DNA of 48,817 nt from Candidatus Merdisoma merdipullorum (GCA_018715645.1 DVLE01000094.1:1-48817); one strand, 5' to 3'. Shown: positions 15,256 to 25,022, numbered from the stretch's first letter. Notes: generated by a model not told the origin, from the letters alone. Numbers and translations: made by a program.

Positions 15256-15334
15256 AATTTCCCTTTAATATAGGACCGGTCAGGGAGACAATCTCTGGCA
15301 GGTCCTAAAATTATCTTATGAGGAGGGAAAATCA

Positions 15335-17101
15335 TTGAAGCTGTTTCAGAATAAACTTTTAAAACATAAAAAATCCAGAAGACTTGCAGCAGGACTTGCG
15401 GCGGCTCTGGTACTCCTGGCAGGGAGCCGCATGTTCTTTGCGGGAGGAAAACCTCAGGAGGACGAACTGGCGGATCTGATGAATACGACGGTGATAGAAA
15501 AAAAGGATTTACTGAATTCCATCAGTGTCACAGGCGTGATTGCCACAGCAGACGGAAGAACGGGGAATACTGCGCTCACGAATCTGAAGGTGGCGGATGT
15601 GCGTGTGAAGGTAGGAGACGAGGTGCAGGAAGGTGATGTGCTTTGTACTTTTGACGCTACCCAGCTTGAGGAATCTCTGGCTGCCGCCCGGAATAATTAC
15701 GAGGTGAACAGAAAACTGGAGGCCCTGGGAGCGGATTATGAGAAACAGTATCATGATAGTGTAAAACAGGCGGATAAAAGTATTCAGGATTCCCGCCAAA
15801 AGCAGGAGCAGGCAAAGAAAGATTATCAGGAAGCGGCCAATCGGGAAAATACGGCCCGGACGGCAGCCGATCATGCGGCGGCGGTCCTGAGTGAAAAGCA
15901 GGCGGCCTGCAGCGCGGCAAGGGAAGCGGCGGCAGCGGCGGCACAGGCCTATGAAGACAGCCGTCAGGCAGCTGATGAGGCAGCCAGGCAGAGCGCTTTG
16001 GAAAGCAGTACGGAGAACAAGGCAGATGACGCCGGGGAGGCGGTTTTGGAGAACAGCGAAAAGGAAAATGCAGAGGAGAGTATACCGGAAAGGACTCCGG
16101 TTATCATCAACGATATTGACGCATATATCGCGGGACTGGATGTAAATGGTCCTGATTATACGGCGCTGAAGGATACGCTGAATGCTTATAGCCTGGCAAA
16201 ATCAGCTCTTGAGGAGGCAAAGGCGGAGGCAGAGCGGACCAGGAGCGCCTATGAGCAGGCGAAGGCAGAGACGGGACAGGCAAAATCATCCGCAGATCAG
16301 GCCCGGACGGCAGGACAGGAGGCACAGAACCAGTATGAAAACAGCCTGAAGGATGCAAAAGCGGCTTATCAGAAATCAAAGCTGCAGTCTCAGCTTATCA
16401 CGGACAATGATGCGAAAAAGCAGATCAGCCAGTATGAGGAGCAGCTTGAGGATTATACGGTACGCGCTCCTATGACGGGGGTGATTACCTCCCTTTCCGT
16501 CAAGGAAGGACAGAATTTTGCCGGCGGAGCCATTTATGAGATTCAGGATTTGAGGCATTTCATTGTGGAAGCCTCTGTGGACGAGTACGATGTGGTAAAA
16601 ATAAAGCAGGGCATGACAGCCTATGTCAAAACGAACTCCATGGGGGACGAGCTTTTAAAAGGAACGGTTACGTACGTGGCGCCTACGGCTGGCTCTGGAA
16701 AGAGTGGAGAAGGCGCGGGAGGCAGCCAGACAGGCTCCGGCGGTTCCGCTTCTTATCAGATTCAGATCACGGTGGAAGGAGAGCAGGAAAAACTGCGTCC
16801 CGGTATGACGGCCAAGGTCAGCATTGTTCAGGAAGAAAGCAAGGCTGCACTTACAGTACCCTATGACTGTGTGGAAACCAGAGAGGATGGCACATGCTTT
16901 GTCTATGTGGATGAAAATGGCCAGAAGAAGGAAGTGACTGTGGAAAAAGGCATGGAATCGGATTATTATGTGGAAATCAAAGGAGGAGATCTGGAGGAAG
17001 GCATGAAGGTTTATCTGCCGGAAGGAATGAGGCAGGGCGGACAGCTTCCGGAGCTTGAAGAAACGGAAAATATGGATGATTCCGGTTACGGACTTTTTTA
17101 G
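15335..17101 (+). CDS. Periplasmic-adaptor-like (HlyD/MacA) efflux subunit with long coiled coil
   Basis: The 588-residue protein has an N-terminal membrane anchor (residues about 15-36), a lipoyl/barrel-sandwich half (VADVRVKVGDEVQEGDVL), then an unusually long Ala/Glu/Gln-rich helical region of about 250 residues, the second lipoyl half (YTVRAPMTGVITSL, VKEGQNFAGG), a beta-barrel domain and a Gly/Ser-rich loop near 450-465. Family adaptors usually have helical hairpins of 60-150 residues. The hairpin contains a non-coiled break near 245-270 (VIINDIDAYIAG). The start is TTG at 15335 with AGGAGG eight bases before. With the next two genes it forms a MacAB-like exporter for Gram-positives. Confidence 0.88.
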   Translation: MKLFQNKLLKHKKSRRLAAGLAAALVLLAGSRMFFAGGKPQEDELADLMNTTVIEKKDLLNSISVTGVIATADGRTGNTALTNLKVADVRVKVGDEVQEGDVLCTFDATQLEESLAAARNNYEVNRKLEALGADYEKQYHDSVKQADKSIQDSRQKQEQAKKDYQEAANRENTARTAADHAAAVLSEKQAACSAAREAAAAAAQAYEDSRQAADEAARQSALESSTENKADDAGEAVLENSEKENAEESIPERTPVIINDIDAYIAGLDVNGPDYTALKDTLNAYSLAKSALEEAKAEAERTRSAYEQAKAETGQAKSSADQARTAGQEAQNQYENSLKDAKAAYQKSKLQSQLITDNDAKKQISQYEEQLEDYTVRAPMTGVITSLSVKEGQNFAGGAIYEIQDLRHFIVEASVDEYDVVKIKQGMTAYVKTNSMGDELLKGTVTYVAPTAGSGKSGEGAGGSQTGSGGSASYQIQITVEGEQEKLRPGMTAKVSIVQEESKAALTVPYDCVETREDGTCFVYVDENGQKKEVTVEKGMESDYYVEIKGGDLEEGMKVYLPEGMRQGGQLPELEETENMDDSGYGLF

Positions 17102-17113
17102 GAGGAATTTGGT

Positions 17114-17812
17114 ATGCAGACAGAGAAAACAATTGAGCTTACGGGAATCGTCAAACGGTTTTACGTCGGAAAACCGCATGAGCTGGAAATCCTTCATGGA
17201 ATTGACCTGACAGTGTATAAAGGAGAGTTTGTGTCTATTGTGGGCGCCTCAGGTTCGGGCAAGAGTACGCTGATGAATATTATCGGCGTGCTGGACCGGC
17301 CGACGAAAGGAGATTACCGGTTGGATGGCCTGGATATAGCCGCTCTTAAAGATCAGGAGCTTTCCCGTATCCGTAATCAGAAAATCGGCTTTGTATTTCA
17401 GACCTACAATCTGATCAGCAGAACGAGCGCCCTGAAGAATGTGGAACTTCCGATGATGTATGCCGGGGTCGGCCGCAGGGAAAGAGCGCAGAGAGCCAGA
17501 CGTTATCTGGAGATGGTAGGCATGGAGGAAAGAATGTCTCACAGGCCGGATGAGCTGTCGGGAGGTCAGAAACAGCGTGTATCCATTGCGCGGGCTATGG
17601 CCAATGATCCTTCGATTATTTTGGCGGACGAGCCTACGGGCGCTTTGGATTCCAAAACGGGACGCAGAATTATGGATATTTTCCACAGGCTGAACCGGGA
17701 AGAAGGAAAGACGATTGTTCTGATCACTCACTCAAACGAGCTGGCGGAAGAGACGGATCGGATTATCACAATCCGGGATGGCGAGATCACAGGAGAGAGG
17801 AGGGGAGGCTGA
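17114..17812 (+). CDS. ABC transporter ATPase, MacB/LolD type
   Basis: The 232-residue ATPase shows Walker A GASGSGKS, the Q-loop VFQTYNLI, signature LSGGQKQR, Walker B SIILADEPTGALD and the H-loop LITHS. This subgroup drives mechanotransmission exporters with FtsX-type permeases, for antimicrobial peptides or macrolides. It follows the adaptor gene by 12 bases with AGGAGGAAT before the start, and its stop overlaps the permease start (TGATG). The three genes form one operon behind repeat array B. Confidence 0.95.
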   Translation: MQTEKTIELTGIVKRFYVGKPHELEILHGIDLTVYKGEFVSIVGASGSGKSTLMNIIGVLDRPTKGDYRLDGLDIAALKDQELSRIRNQKIGFVFQTYNLISRTSALKNVELPMMYAGVGRRERAQRARRYLEMVGMEERMSHRPDELSGGQKQRVSIARAMANDPSIILADEPTGALDSKTGRRIMDIFHRLNREEGKTIVLITHSNELAEETDRIITIRDGEITGERRGG

Positions 17813-19098
17813 TGCTGGTCCTGGAAAATATTCTGCTGGCTCTTGGGAGTCTGCGGAGCAATAAAATGAGGGCTCTTCTTACGATTCTTGGCATTATCAT
17901 CGGAATCGCTTCAGTGATCGCGATTATGAGCGTGGGAAATTCCATTCGCACTTCGGTGACCTCCTCTATGGAATCCATGGGCGTCAACCATATCACTCTG
18001 GGACTCAGACAAAAGGAGCCTGAGGAGGAAGTGACGGAGGAGGGCTATCGGTTTGAAGGGGAGATGCAGCAGGCCGCCATGTCAGATGAGGATTACCTGA
18101 CGGACGAGATGCTGGAGGATGCGAAAAGAGAGTTTGCCGATAAAATAGACGGGGTTCTGCTGTCGGAAAATCTGGGAGACGGGCAGGCGAAGGAGGGGAA
18201 GCTATCCTCCAATGTGACAGTGATGGGCGCCAACACAAAATACCTGGAGGCGCAGGGACCAAAGCTGATAAGCGGGAGACTTTTGACAGAGCGGGACCAG
18301 ACAGAAAAAAAGGGCGTCGCAGTCGTTTCGGACAGGGTAGTCAGAAAGCTTTTGGGAGGCGACGCACGGAAAGCGATAGGAAGCCGGATGGAAGTGTACC
18401 TCAATGAAAGATACTACAGTTATACGATTGTAGGCGTCTATGAATATGACAAATCCGCTTTCACAGCCATGCCGGAGGAATACGTTTCTACTGAAATGTA
18501 TATACCGTTTGAGACGGCCAGAGAGCAGAAGCATTCTACGGCAGGATATTCGCAGATCACCCTTGCCGCAAAGACAGGAGTGGATTCTTCTGCTTTTTGC
18601 AAGGAACTGGAAAGCTGGTTCAACCAAAAATATTTCCGAAACAACGATAATTATGAGATCAGCGCCATGAGTATGGCGGATATGGTGGCTTCTATGACGG
18701 GAATGCTGACGACCATATCAGCGGCTATCTCTGCGATAGCAGGAATCTCTCTGCTGGTGGGAGGCATCGGCGTCATGAATATTATGCTGGTGTCCATTAC
18801 AGAGCGCACAAGGGAAATCGGTACAAGAAAGGCGCTTGGAGCTCCGAACGGTTCGATTCGCCTGCAGTTTATTATGGAGGCCATCGTTATCTGCCTGCTG
18901 GGAGGCTTCATTGGCATTGTGCTTGGACTCATACTGGCGGCTGTCATCACAGGCGCTATGGGCTACGCCGCCTCTCCCTCTGTAAGTGGAATTTTGTTTT
19001 CTGTCGCATTTTCCATTTTTATTGGCGTATTTTTCGGATATTATCCGGCTAATAAGGCGGCGAAGATGAATCCTATCGACGCGCTGCGGTATGAGTAA
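17812..19098 (+). CDS. MacB/FtsX-type ABC permease
   Basis: The 428-residue protein has the MacB layout: one N-terminal membrane helix (LLTILGIIIGIASVIAIMSV), an extracellular MacB_PCD domain of about 250 residues, and three C-terminal helices with ISLLVGGIGVMNIMLVSITERTREIG-type sequence around residues 305-345 and the final PANKAAKMNPIDALRYE. The strong AGGAGGGGAGG site lies in the end of the ATPase gene. It pairs with that ATPase and with the adaptor. No outer-membrane partner is expected in a Gram-positive. No sharp terminator is seen downstream. Confidence 0.95.
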   Translation: MLVLENILLALGSLRSNKMRALLTILGIIIGIASVIAIMSVGNSIRTSVTSSMESMGVNHITLGLRQKEPEEEVTEEGYRFEGEMQQAAMSDEDYLTDEMLEDAKREFADKIDGVLLSENLGDGQAKEGKLSSNVTVMGANTKYLEAQGPKLISGRLLTERDQTEKKGVAVVSDRVVRKLLGGDARKAIGSRMEVYLNERYYSYTIVGVYEYDKSAFTAMPEEYVSTEMYIPFETAREQKHSTAGYSQITLAAKTGVDSSAFCKELESWFNQKYFRNNDNYEISAMSMADMVASMTGMLTTISAAISAIAGISLLVGGIGVMNIMLVSITERTREIGTRKALGAPNGSIRLQFIMEAIVICLLGGFIGIVLGLILAAVITGAMGYAASPSVSGILFSVAFSIFIGVFFGYYPANKAAKMNPIDALRYE

Positions 19099-19371
19099 GC
19101 TGGAGGGCTGCAAGTACCATTTTCTGATATGGGACATATGATAGAATGAGGAGAAAATCCTCATTTGTATTCTGCCGGAGGAACTCCCGGTATGCTCTGC
19201 TCGGAAAGAAATCTGAAGGCGTGTATTTCTGTTTTGCGCTTTTAAACCAGGAAAAAAAGTGATATACTATGTGGCAGATGCCACGGACTTTCAGTGGGCA
19301 GAACACAAAAGTGTTCTGCCCGCCGTATCAGAAAGGTGAAGAGGGCAAATCTGAAAGAACAGGAGAGAACT

Positions 19372-22296
19372 ATGAAAGTAGAAGAATTACAGGCGTATGA
19401 ACTGGTAGAAAAACGCGGGATAGCGGAACTGAATTCCACAGGTTACTATCTGAAGCACAAAAAAACGGGCGCTAAGGTCTGCCTGCTTTCCAATGAAGAC
19501 AGCAACAAGGTATTTTACATCGGCTTTCGGACGCCTGCTCCGGACGATACGGGCGTTCCTCACATTATGGAGCATTCCGTACTCTGCGGATCAAAAGAGT
19601 TTCCGGTGAAGGATCCGTTCGTGGAGCTGGCAAAGGGTTCTTTAAATACCTTTCTCAATGCCATGACCTATCCGGACAAGACGGTGTATCCGGTGGCAAG
19701 CTGCAATGACAAGGATTTTCAGAACCTGATCCATGTGTATATGGATGCGGTGTTTTATCCGAATATTTATGAGAAAGAGGAGATTTTCCGTCAGGAGGGC
19801 TGGCATTATGAGATGGAATCCGAAGACGGAGAGCTGACGCTGAACGGCGTGGTGTACAACGAGATGAAGGGCGCCTTTTCCTCGCCGGAGAGCGTGCTGG
19901 AGCGGGTGATCTTAAGTTCCCTTTATCCGGACACCACATACGCGAATGAATCCGGCGGAGCGCCGGAGGCGATTCCGGAGCTTTCCTACAGTGATTTTCT
20001 GGATTTTCACAGCCGTTATTACCATCCCTCCAATAGTTACATTTTCCTGTACGGAGACTGTGACATGGCGGAAAAGCTGACCTGGCTGGATGAGAACTAT
20101 CTGTCAAAGTATGATTTCCTTCCGATTGACTCTGAAGTGCGTACCCAGGCTCCTTTTGAGAAAATGGCGGAGGTAGTACAGGATTATTCTATCTCTGCGG
20201 AGGAGAGCGAGGAGGATAACACCTATCTGTCCTACAATAAATCCGTGGGGGATACGCTGGACGAAAAGCTGTATCTGGGTATGCAGGTATTGGAATATGT
20301 GCTGCTGTCTATGCCGGGAGCTCCTCTGAAGCAGGCGCTTTTGGATGCGGGAATCGGCCATGATATTATGAGTTCCTATGATAATGGAGTGAAGCAGCCG
20401 ATTTTTTCGATCATTGCGAAGAATGCCAACGAAGATCAGAAAGACGCCTTTGTGGAGACGATTGAGACGACCCTGGCCCGTCTGGTCAGCGAGGGACTGG
20501 ATGAGAAGGCCCTGCGCGCAGGCATCAATTACTTTGAATTCCGTTACCGTGAGGCGGATTTTGGAAGCTATCCGGCAGGGCTGATGTATGGACTGCAGGC
20601 TTTCGACAGCTGGCTTTATAAGGATGATTCCGTATTTCTGCATCTGGAGGCCCTTGATACCTTTGCGTTTCTGAAGGAACAGGTGACGAACGGTTATTTT
20701 GAGGGATTGATTACAAAATATCTGCTTGAGAATCTCCATGGTTCTCTGGTGATTATCCGCCCAAAGAAGGGGCTGACAGCTGAACAGGACGAGCAGTTAA
20801 GAAAGAAACTGGCCGCCTACAAGGAAAGCCTGACGGCGGAGGAAAGAAAGCAGATCATCTCCTTTACGAAGCATCTGAAAGAATACCAGAGCGAGCCGTC
20901 TCCCCAGGGAGATCTGGAAAAGATTCCGCTGCTGGAGCGCGGGGACATCGGAAAGAAGGCGCTGCCCTTCCAGAATGAAGAATTGTCCGCAGGCGGGGTA
21001 ACCCTTGTCCATCACGATCTGTTCACGAACGGGATCGGTTATGTGAATCTGATCTTCCGCGCGGACCGTATTCCGGAAGAACTGATTCCTTATCTGGGAC
21101 TTCTGAAGGCTGTGCTTGGCAAGGTGGATACGGAACATTACAGCTACGGAGAGTTTGCCAAGGAATTGAACCTTCATACGGGCGGCATCTACTGCAGCGT
21201 CGGAAGCTACGATCAGGTCCGCGAGCCCGACAGGTATCAGGCAGTGTTTGAAGTACACAGCAAGTCTCTCTATGAGGAGCTGCCGACGGCGTTTTCCATG
21301 ATGCAGGAAATGCTTCTGACATCCAAAATGGATGACGCGAAGCGGCTGCGCGAGATTGTGGCGGAGGCAAAGTCCAGACTCCAGATGTCTTTCCAGACGT
21401 CGGGACATTCCATGGCGGCTTTGCGGGCGATGTCTTATTTCTCTGAGAGCGCCTGCTTCTCGGATATGACGGGAGGCGTGGATTTCTATCACTTTATCGA
21501 GGAACTGGACGCCGGATTCGAGGAAAGACAGGCGGAGGCCGCAGAAAAATTGTCCAAGCTTGCGCGGCTTTTGTTCCGTCCGGAAAATCTGATCGCAGGC
21601 TATACGGCTGAGAAAAAGAGCCTGGAGGTTCTGACAGAACAGCTTGAAAAGCTGATTCCCGCGCTTTATAAGGACGAGACAGAGGCGGCCACCGCATGGA
21701 GCATTGAGCCTCGGCGCAGAAACGAGGGCTTAAAGACCTCTGCGAAAATCCAGTATGTGGCCCGTTCCGGCAATTTCGTGAAAGCCGGGCTTCCCTATAC
21801 GGGAGCTTTGCGTGTACTGCGCACGATTATGAGCTATGATTACCTGTGGAACAATATCCGTGTCAAGGGCGGAGCCTATGGCTGTATGAACAATTACGCC
21901 CGTTCCGGCAATTCCTATCTGGTGTCCTATCGTGATCCGAATCTGGAGAAGACGAACGAGGTCTTTGAAAAGAGCGTGGATTATACAGAGAATTTTGACG
22001 TCTCTGAACGCGATATGACAAAGTATATTATCGGGACCATCAGCTCTATGGATACGCCGCTGACGCCGAGCGCAAAGGGGGCGCGCTCCATGAGCGCCTG
22101 GATGACAGGACTTTCCTTTGAGGATGTGCAGAAGGAGAGAGATGAGGTTCTCTCCTGCGGCTGTGCAGAAATCCGCGCGCTTGCGCCTTATCTGAAGGCG
22201 ATCCTCGCGCAGAACTGTCTCTGCGCTATTGGAAATGAGGAAAAGCTTGAGGAGCAGAAGGAGATGTTCGGCTGCCTGGAAAGCCTGTTCCACTAA
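19372..22296 (+). CDS. M16C zinc peptidase (presequence-protease type)
   Basis: The 974-residue enzyme has the inverted zinc motif His64-x-x-Glu67-His68 (HIMEH) and the third ligand Glu164 in VVYNEMKG. The length, the M16C-associated middle domain and the late NNIRVKGGAYG segment match PreP/Cym1-like peptidases, which enclose and degrade peptides up to about 65 residues in a closed chamber. No signal peptide is seen, so it is cytoplasmic. The ATG at 19372 is used because AGGAGA lies before it; upstream in-frame starts have no site. It is followed after 21 bases by era, probably in one operon. In 19099-19371 a TATACT box occurs near 19260 but no convincing -35. Confidence 0.93.
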   Translation: MKVEELQAYELVEKRGIAELNSTGYYLKHKKTGAKVCLLSNEDSNKVFYIGFRTPAPDDTGVPHIMEHSVLCGSKEFPVKDPFVELAKGSLNTFLNAMTYPDKTVYPVASCNDKDFQNLIHVYMDAVFYPNIYEKEEIFRQEGWHYEMESEDGELTLNGVVYNEMKGAFSSPESVLERVILSSLYPDTTYANESGGAPEAIPELSYSDFLDFHSRYYHPSNSYIFLYGDCDMAEKLTWLDENYLSKYDFLPIDSEVRTQAPFEKMAEVVQDYSISAEESEEDNTYLSYNKSVGDTLDEKLYLGMQVLEYVLLSMPGAPLKQALLDAGIGHDIMSSYDNGVKQPIFSIIAKNANEDQKDAFVETIETTLARLVSEGLDEKALRAGINYFEFRYREADFGSYPAGLMYGLQAFDSWLYKDDSVFLHLEALDTFAFLKEQVTNGYFEGLITKYLLENLHGSLVIIRPKKGLTAEQDEQLRKKLAAYKESLTAEERKQIISFTKHLKEYQSEPSPQGDLEKIPLLERGDIGKKALPFQNEELSAGGVTLVHHDLFTNGIGYVNLIFRADRIPEELIPYLGLLKAVLGKVDTEHYSYGEFAKELNLHTGGIYCSVGSYDQVREPDRYQAVFEVHSKSLYEELPTAFSMMQEMLLTSKMDDAKRLREIVAEAKSRLQMSFQTSGHSMAALRAMSYFSESACFSDMTGGVDFYHFIEELDAGFEERQAEAAEKLSKLARLLFRPENLIAGYTAEKKSLEVLTEQLEKLIPALYKDETEAATAWSIEPRRRNEGLKTSAKIQYVARSGNFVKAGLPYTGALRVLRTIMSYDYLWNNIRVKGGAYGCMNNYARSGNSYLVSYRDPNLEKTNEVFEKSVDYTENFDVSERDMTKYIIGTISSMDTPLTPSAKGARSMSAWMTGLSFEDVQKERDEVLSCGCAEIRALAPYLKAILAQNCLCAIGNEEKLEEQKEMFGCLESLFH

Positions 22297-22317
22297 AAAC
22301 AAAAGAAAGGATATACT

Positions 22318-23229
22318 ATGGAACAGATGCAGAAAACAGGCTTTGCCACGCTGATTGGCAGGCCGAACGTAGGAAAATCCACATTGATGAACCGGCTTAT
22401 CGGCCAGAAGATCGCGATTACCTCCCATAAGCCTCAGACTACCCGGAACCGGATCCAGACAGTCTATACCTGCGAACAGGGACAGATTGTATTTCTGGAC
22501 ACGCCGGGCATTCACAAGGCGAAGAACAAGCTGGGCGAGTATATGGTCCATGTAGCCGAGCGGACGCTTTCGGAGGTGGACGTGATTCTCTGGCTGGTAG
22601 AGCCTACGTCTTTCATCGGAGCCGGCGAGCGCCATATCGCGGAACAGCTTGAGAAGGTGAAAACCCCGGTGATTCTCGTTATCAACAAAACGGATACGGT
22701 AAAACGGGAGGAGATCCTGCTTTTTATCGATACTTACCGGAAGCTCTATGATTTCGATGAGATTGTTCCGGTATCTGCGCTGAACGGGGACAATACGGAT
22801 ACGCTGATTGAGCAGATTTTCAAATATCTGCCCTATGGTCCCCGGTTCTATGACGAGGATACGATCACGGATCAGCCCATGCGCCAGATTGCGGCAGAGC
22901 TTATCCGGGAAAAGGCGCTTAAGTGCCTGAGCGATGAGATACCCCATGGAATTGCCGTCTCCATCGACAAAATGAAGGAGCGCGGGAATGGAAAGGTCTG
23001 CGACATCGACGCCACGATTATCTGCGAGAAGGATTCCCACAAGGGAATTATCATCGGGAAACAGGGAGCTATGCTGAAAAAGATCGGAAGCGCGGCCCGC
23101 TATGAGATCGAACGGATGCTGGAGATGAAGGTAAACCTCCAGCTCTGGGTGAAGGTGAAGAAAGACTGGAGAGACAGCGACTATCTGATCAAGAACTTTG
23201 GCTATGATAAAAAGGACTTTGATCTGTAG
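22318..23229 (+). CDS. era: GTPase Era
   Basis: Era binds 16S rRNA near its 3' end and checks 30S maturation. The 303-residue protein has the G1 loop GRPNVGKS (14-21), the switch region KPQTTRNR, G3 DTPG, G4 NKTD and a C-terminal KH domain (GIIIGKQGAMLKKIG). Length is standard. AAAGGA precedes the start. In Firmicutes era is commonly followed by yqzL and recO, as it is here after a 188-base gap holding two small hairpins. Confidence 0.97.
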   Translation: MEQMQKTGFATLIGRPNVGKSTLMNRLIGQKIAITSHKPQTTRNRIQTVYTCEQGQIVFLDTPGIHKAKNKLGEYMVHVAERTLSEVDVILWLVEPTSFIGAGERHIAEQLEKVKTPVILVINKTDTVKREEILLFIDTYRKLYDFDEIVPVSALNGDNTDTLIEQIFKYLPYGPRFYDEDTITDQPMRQIAAELIREKALKCLSDEIPHGIAVSIDKMKERGNGKVCDIDATIICEKDSHKGIIIGKQGAMLKKIGSAARYEIERMLEMKVNLQLWVKVKKDWRDSDYLIKNFGYDKKDFDL

Positions 23230-23417
23230 GACGAACTGTAGGACGTGAAAGAGGCGGACAAAGTGTCTGTCAAGGTACTTTTATTTGGTAGTTTTTTCGC
23301 AGGATAAGAAAGTTTCTTCTGGTAATTCTAATTGAGAAGGGTTCTGAAGCGAAGCCCTTTCCGGCAGCCACGCTGGACTGCCGCATGGATTAAGAGAGAC
23401 AAGAGGCGGAAGAACGG

Positions 23418-23606
23418 ATGACATGGGAAAGATTTGAGCTGACGGGCGCGGTGGAGGATTATCTCAGATACAAAGGCGTAGACTGGAAACAAGAGGAGCA
23501 GATCCGCGCCTCCGGGAAGGAGACGGAGGAGGAACGGAGGAATACGGAATATGGGACAGATGATCACGGTGACGGGACTGGTACTGGAAGCCAGCCCATA
23601 CGGTGA
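23418..23606 (+). CDS. yqzL: YqzL-like small protein
   Basis: This 62-residue protein lies between era and recO, the place of yqzL in Bacillus and many Clostridia. Its N-terminus MTWERFELTGAVEDYLRYK fits the short YqzL motif of Trp, Phe, TG and YL. The C-terminal 25 residues, after the motif, are charged and overlap the recO start in another frame by 56 bases. The function of YqzL is not known to me. Gene order is the main support. Confidence 0.7.
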   Translation: MTWERFELTGAVEDYLRYKGVDWKQEEQIRASGKETEEERRNTEYGTDDHGDGTGTGSQPIR

Positions 23607-24201
23607 TTACGACAAGCGTATAACGGTTCTGACGAAGGAAAGAGGAAAGATTACGGCTTTTGCCAGAGGAGCCAGGCGGCCCAACAGTCCGCTGTTGGCT
23701 GTCTGCAATTCCTTTGTATTCGGTGAATTTACGGTGTACGAGGGGCGTACCTCCTATAATCTGATGCAGGCGAAGGTACAGAACTATTTCCATGAGCTGA
23801 GTTCGGATTTTTCCGGCGCCTGTTACGGCTTTTATTTCTGCGAGGTGGCGGCGCATTATACCCGCGAGGCAGGCGACGAGGTCCTGATGCTGAAGCTTTT
23901 GTACCAGTCGCTGCGCGCCCTTACGCGTCCCAGTATTCCGGACGAACTGATACGGTACATATATGAGCTGAAGGTTCTGGTGGTGAACGGAGAATGTCCG
24001 GTGGATTTTGAGGGGCTGGACGTCTGTGAATCCACTTTGTACACCCTTCAGTATATCACTGCGTCCTCTATTGAAAAGCTTTATACCTTTACTGTTTCGG
24101 ATCAGGTTCTTGGCGAGCTGAAAACAGTACTTGGCAGATATAAGGCCTTGTATATGGACGGACATTTTAAGTCGCTGGAAATCCTGGAAGCCTGCGTATG
24201 A
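23551..24201 (+). CDS. recO: DNA repair protein RecO
   Basis: RecO loads RecA on SSB-coated DNA together with RecR in recombinational repair. The 216-residue product has the N-terminal OB fold with GLVLEASPYGDYDKRITVLTK-type sequence (residues 9-29), KITAFARGARR and a helical C-terminal half. It is shorter than the usual 240-255, and only two closely placed Cys of the zinc region remain visible (CPVDFEGLDVC). GGAGG lies ten bases before the start. Era-yqzL-recO order supports the call. Confidence 0.92.
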   Translation: MGQMITVTGLVLEASPYGDYDKRITVLTKERGKITAFARGARRPNSPLLAVCNSFVFGEFTVYEGRTSYNLMQAKVQNYFHELSSDFSGACYGFYFCEVAAHYTREAGDEVLMLKLLYQSLRALTRPSIPDELIRYIYELKVLVVNGECPVDFEGLDVCESTLYTLQYITASSIEKLYTFTVSDQVLGELKTVLGRYKALYMDGHFKSLEILEACV

Positions 24202-24208
24202 AAATCAG

Positions 24209-24237
24209 TTGAAAAAAAATCCAAAAAACGCTATACT
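24209..24237 (+). promoter_or_regulatory. Promoter of the lipoprotein gene
   Basis: TTGAAA (24209-24214) and TATACT (24232-24237) have a 17-base, A-rich spacer. It starts just after the recO stop. Confidence 0.7.
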
Positions 24238-24348
24238 ATATGGGATATTCGTAACAGCTTTGTCTGTCTGAGCTGTTGCAGATATAGGAAAGCAGGCGGA
24301 AGACGCGCAAAGTTCTGCCTGGCTGATATGAGCGGGAGGAAGCGGAAG

Positions 24349-24930
24349 ATGCGAAAATTAATCAGTTTGTGTCTCCTGACATGCAGTATTTTGCTTTTAG
24401 CAGGCTGTTTGGGCAGCGTCCCTGAAGAAAATACGATAGCTGTAAACAAGCGGGGCGAGATAACCAGTACGATTGTCGAGGATTTTGACAAGGATTTTTA
24501 TGACGCCGATGAACTGGAAAGCGAAATAGAAGCGGAGCTTGCGGAGTATAATAAAAATTTCGCGGCGGATCATGTCAGTATGGAGACCTTTGAGGTGGAG
24601 GACAAAGTGGCGACTCTCCAGCTTTCGTTTGACGAAAGCAAGTATTATACCGATTATACAGGGCTTACGCTGTTTGTGGGAACCTTAAGCGAAGCGGAGG
24701 ACGAGGGTTATGATTTGTCCGGCGAATTTGTGGACGCGGATGGGAACGCGACAGATCCGGAGACGGCGGCGGCTGGAGAAGACGTGCATGTACTGATCCT
24801 GGAGGAGGCTGTCAATGTCCAGGTTCCGGGGACGATTCTGGCAGTCTGCAGCGGCGATAATGTGACAGTTACAGGGAACAGAGAGGCTTCCATCGCGGAG
24901 GCAAAGCTGTCTTATATTATTTACGAATAA
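24349..24930 (+). CDS. Lipoprotein of unknown function
   Basis: The 193-residue protein has a lipoprotein signal peptide with lipobox LLAGC near residue 21, so it is attached to the outer face of the membrane. The mature part is acidic with a helical DELESEIEAELAEY segment and ends in beta-rich sequence. I do not recognise a family. The ATG at 24349 follows GGGAGGAAGCGGAAG; an ATG 21 bases earlier would put charged residues before the signal. It has its own promoter and precedes glyS by 92 bases. It is likely a single gene or co-transcribed with glyS. Confidence 0.85.
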   Translation: MRKLISLCLLTCSILLLAGCLGSVPEENTIAVNKRGEITSTIVEDFDKDFYDADELESEIEAELAEYNKNFAADHVSMETFEVEDKVATLQLSFDESKYYTDYTGLTLFVGTLSEAEDEGYDLSGEFVDADGNATDPETAAAGEDVHVLILEEAVNVQVPGTILAVCSGDNVTVTGNREASIAEAKLSYIIYE

Positions 24931-25022
24931 ATCCGTTCCTGGAAAGGCAGTGAGCGGCAGAAAAAATCCCGTCAGGGAGCAGAAAAGCATACATTAGATG
25001 TAAATATAAGGAGAAATCAAAC

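Noticed and set aside
21730-23040. Long minus-strand open frame of over 430 codons across the M16C peptidase and era genes
   Set aside because: It lies antisense to two well-supported genes, has no family resemblance and no good ribosome binding site; similar antisense frames over ptsI, glyS, adhE, pfp, ppdK and argS were rejected for the same reason.
23230-23417. Possible terminator between era and yqzL
   Set aside because: Short hairpins exist (AAGGG...CCCTT and CGGCAG...CTGCCG), but neither is followed by a T-run and no promoter is evident after them, so read-through is more likely.
24931-25022. T-box leader before glyS
   Set aside because: Only 92 bases are available and the T-box sequence TGGNACCGCG is absent; the same is true of the 130 bases before argS.
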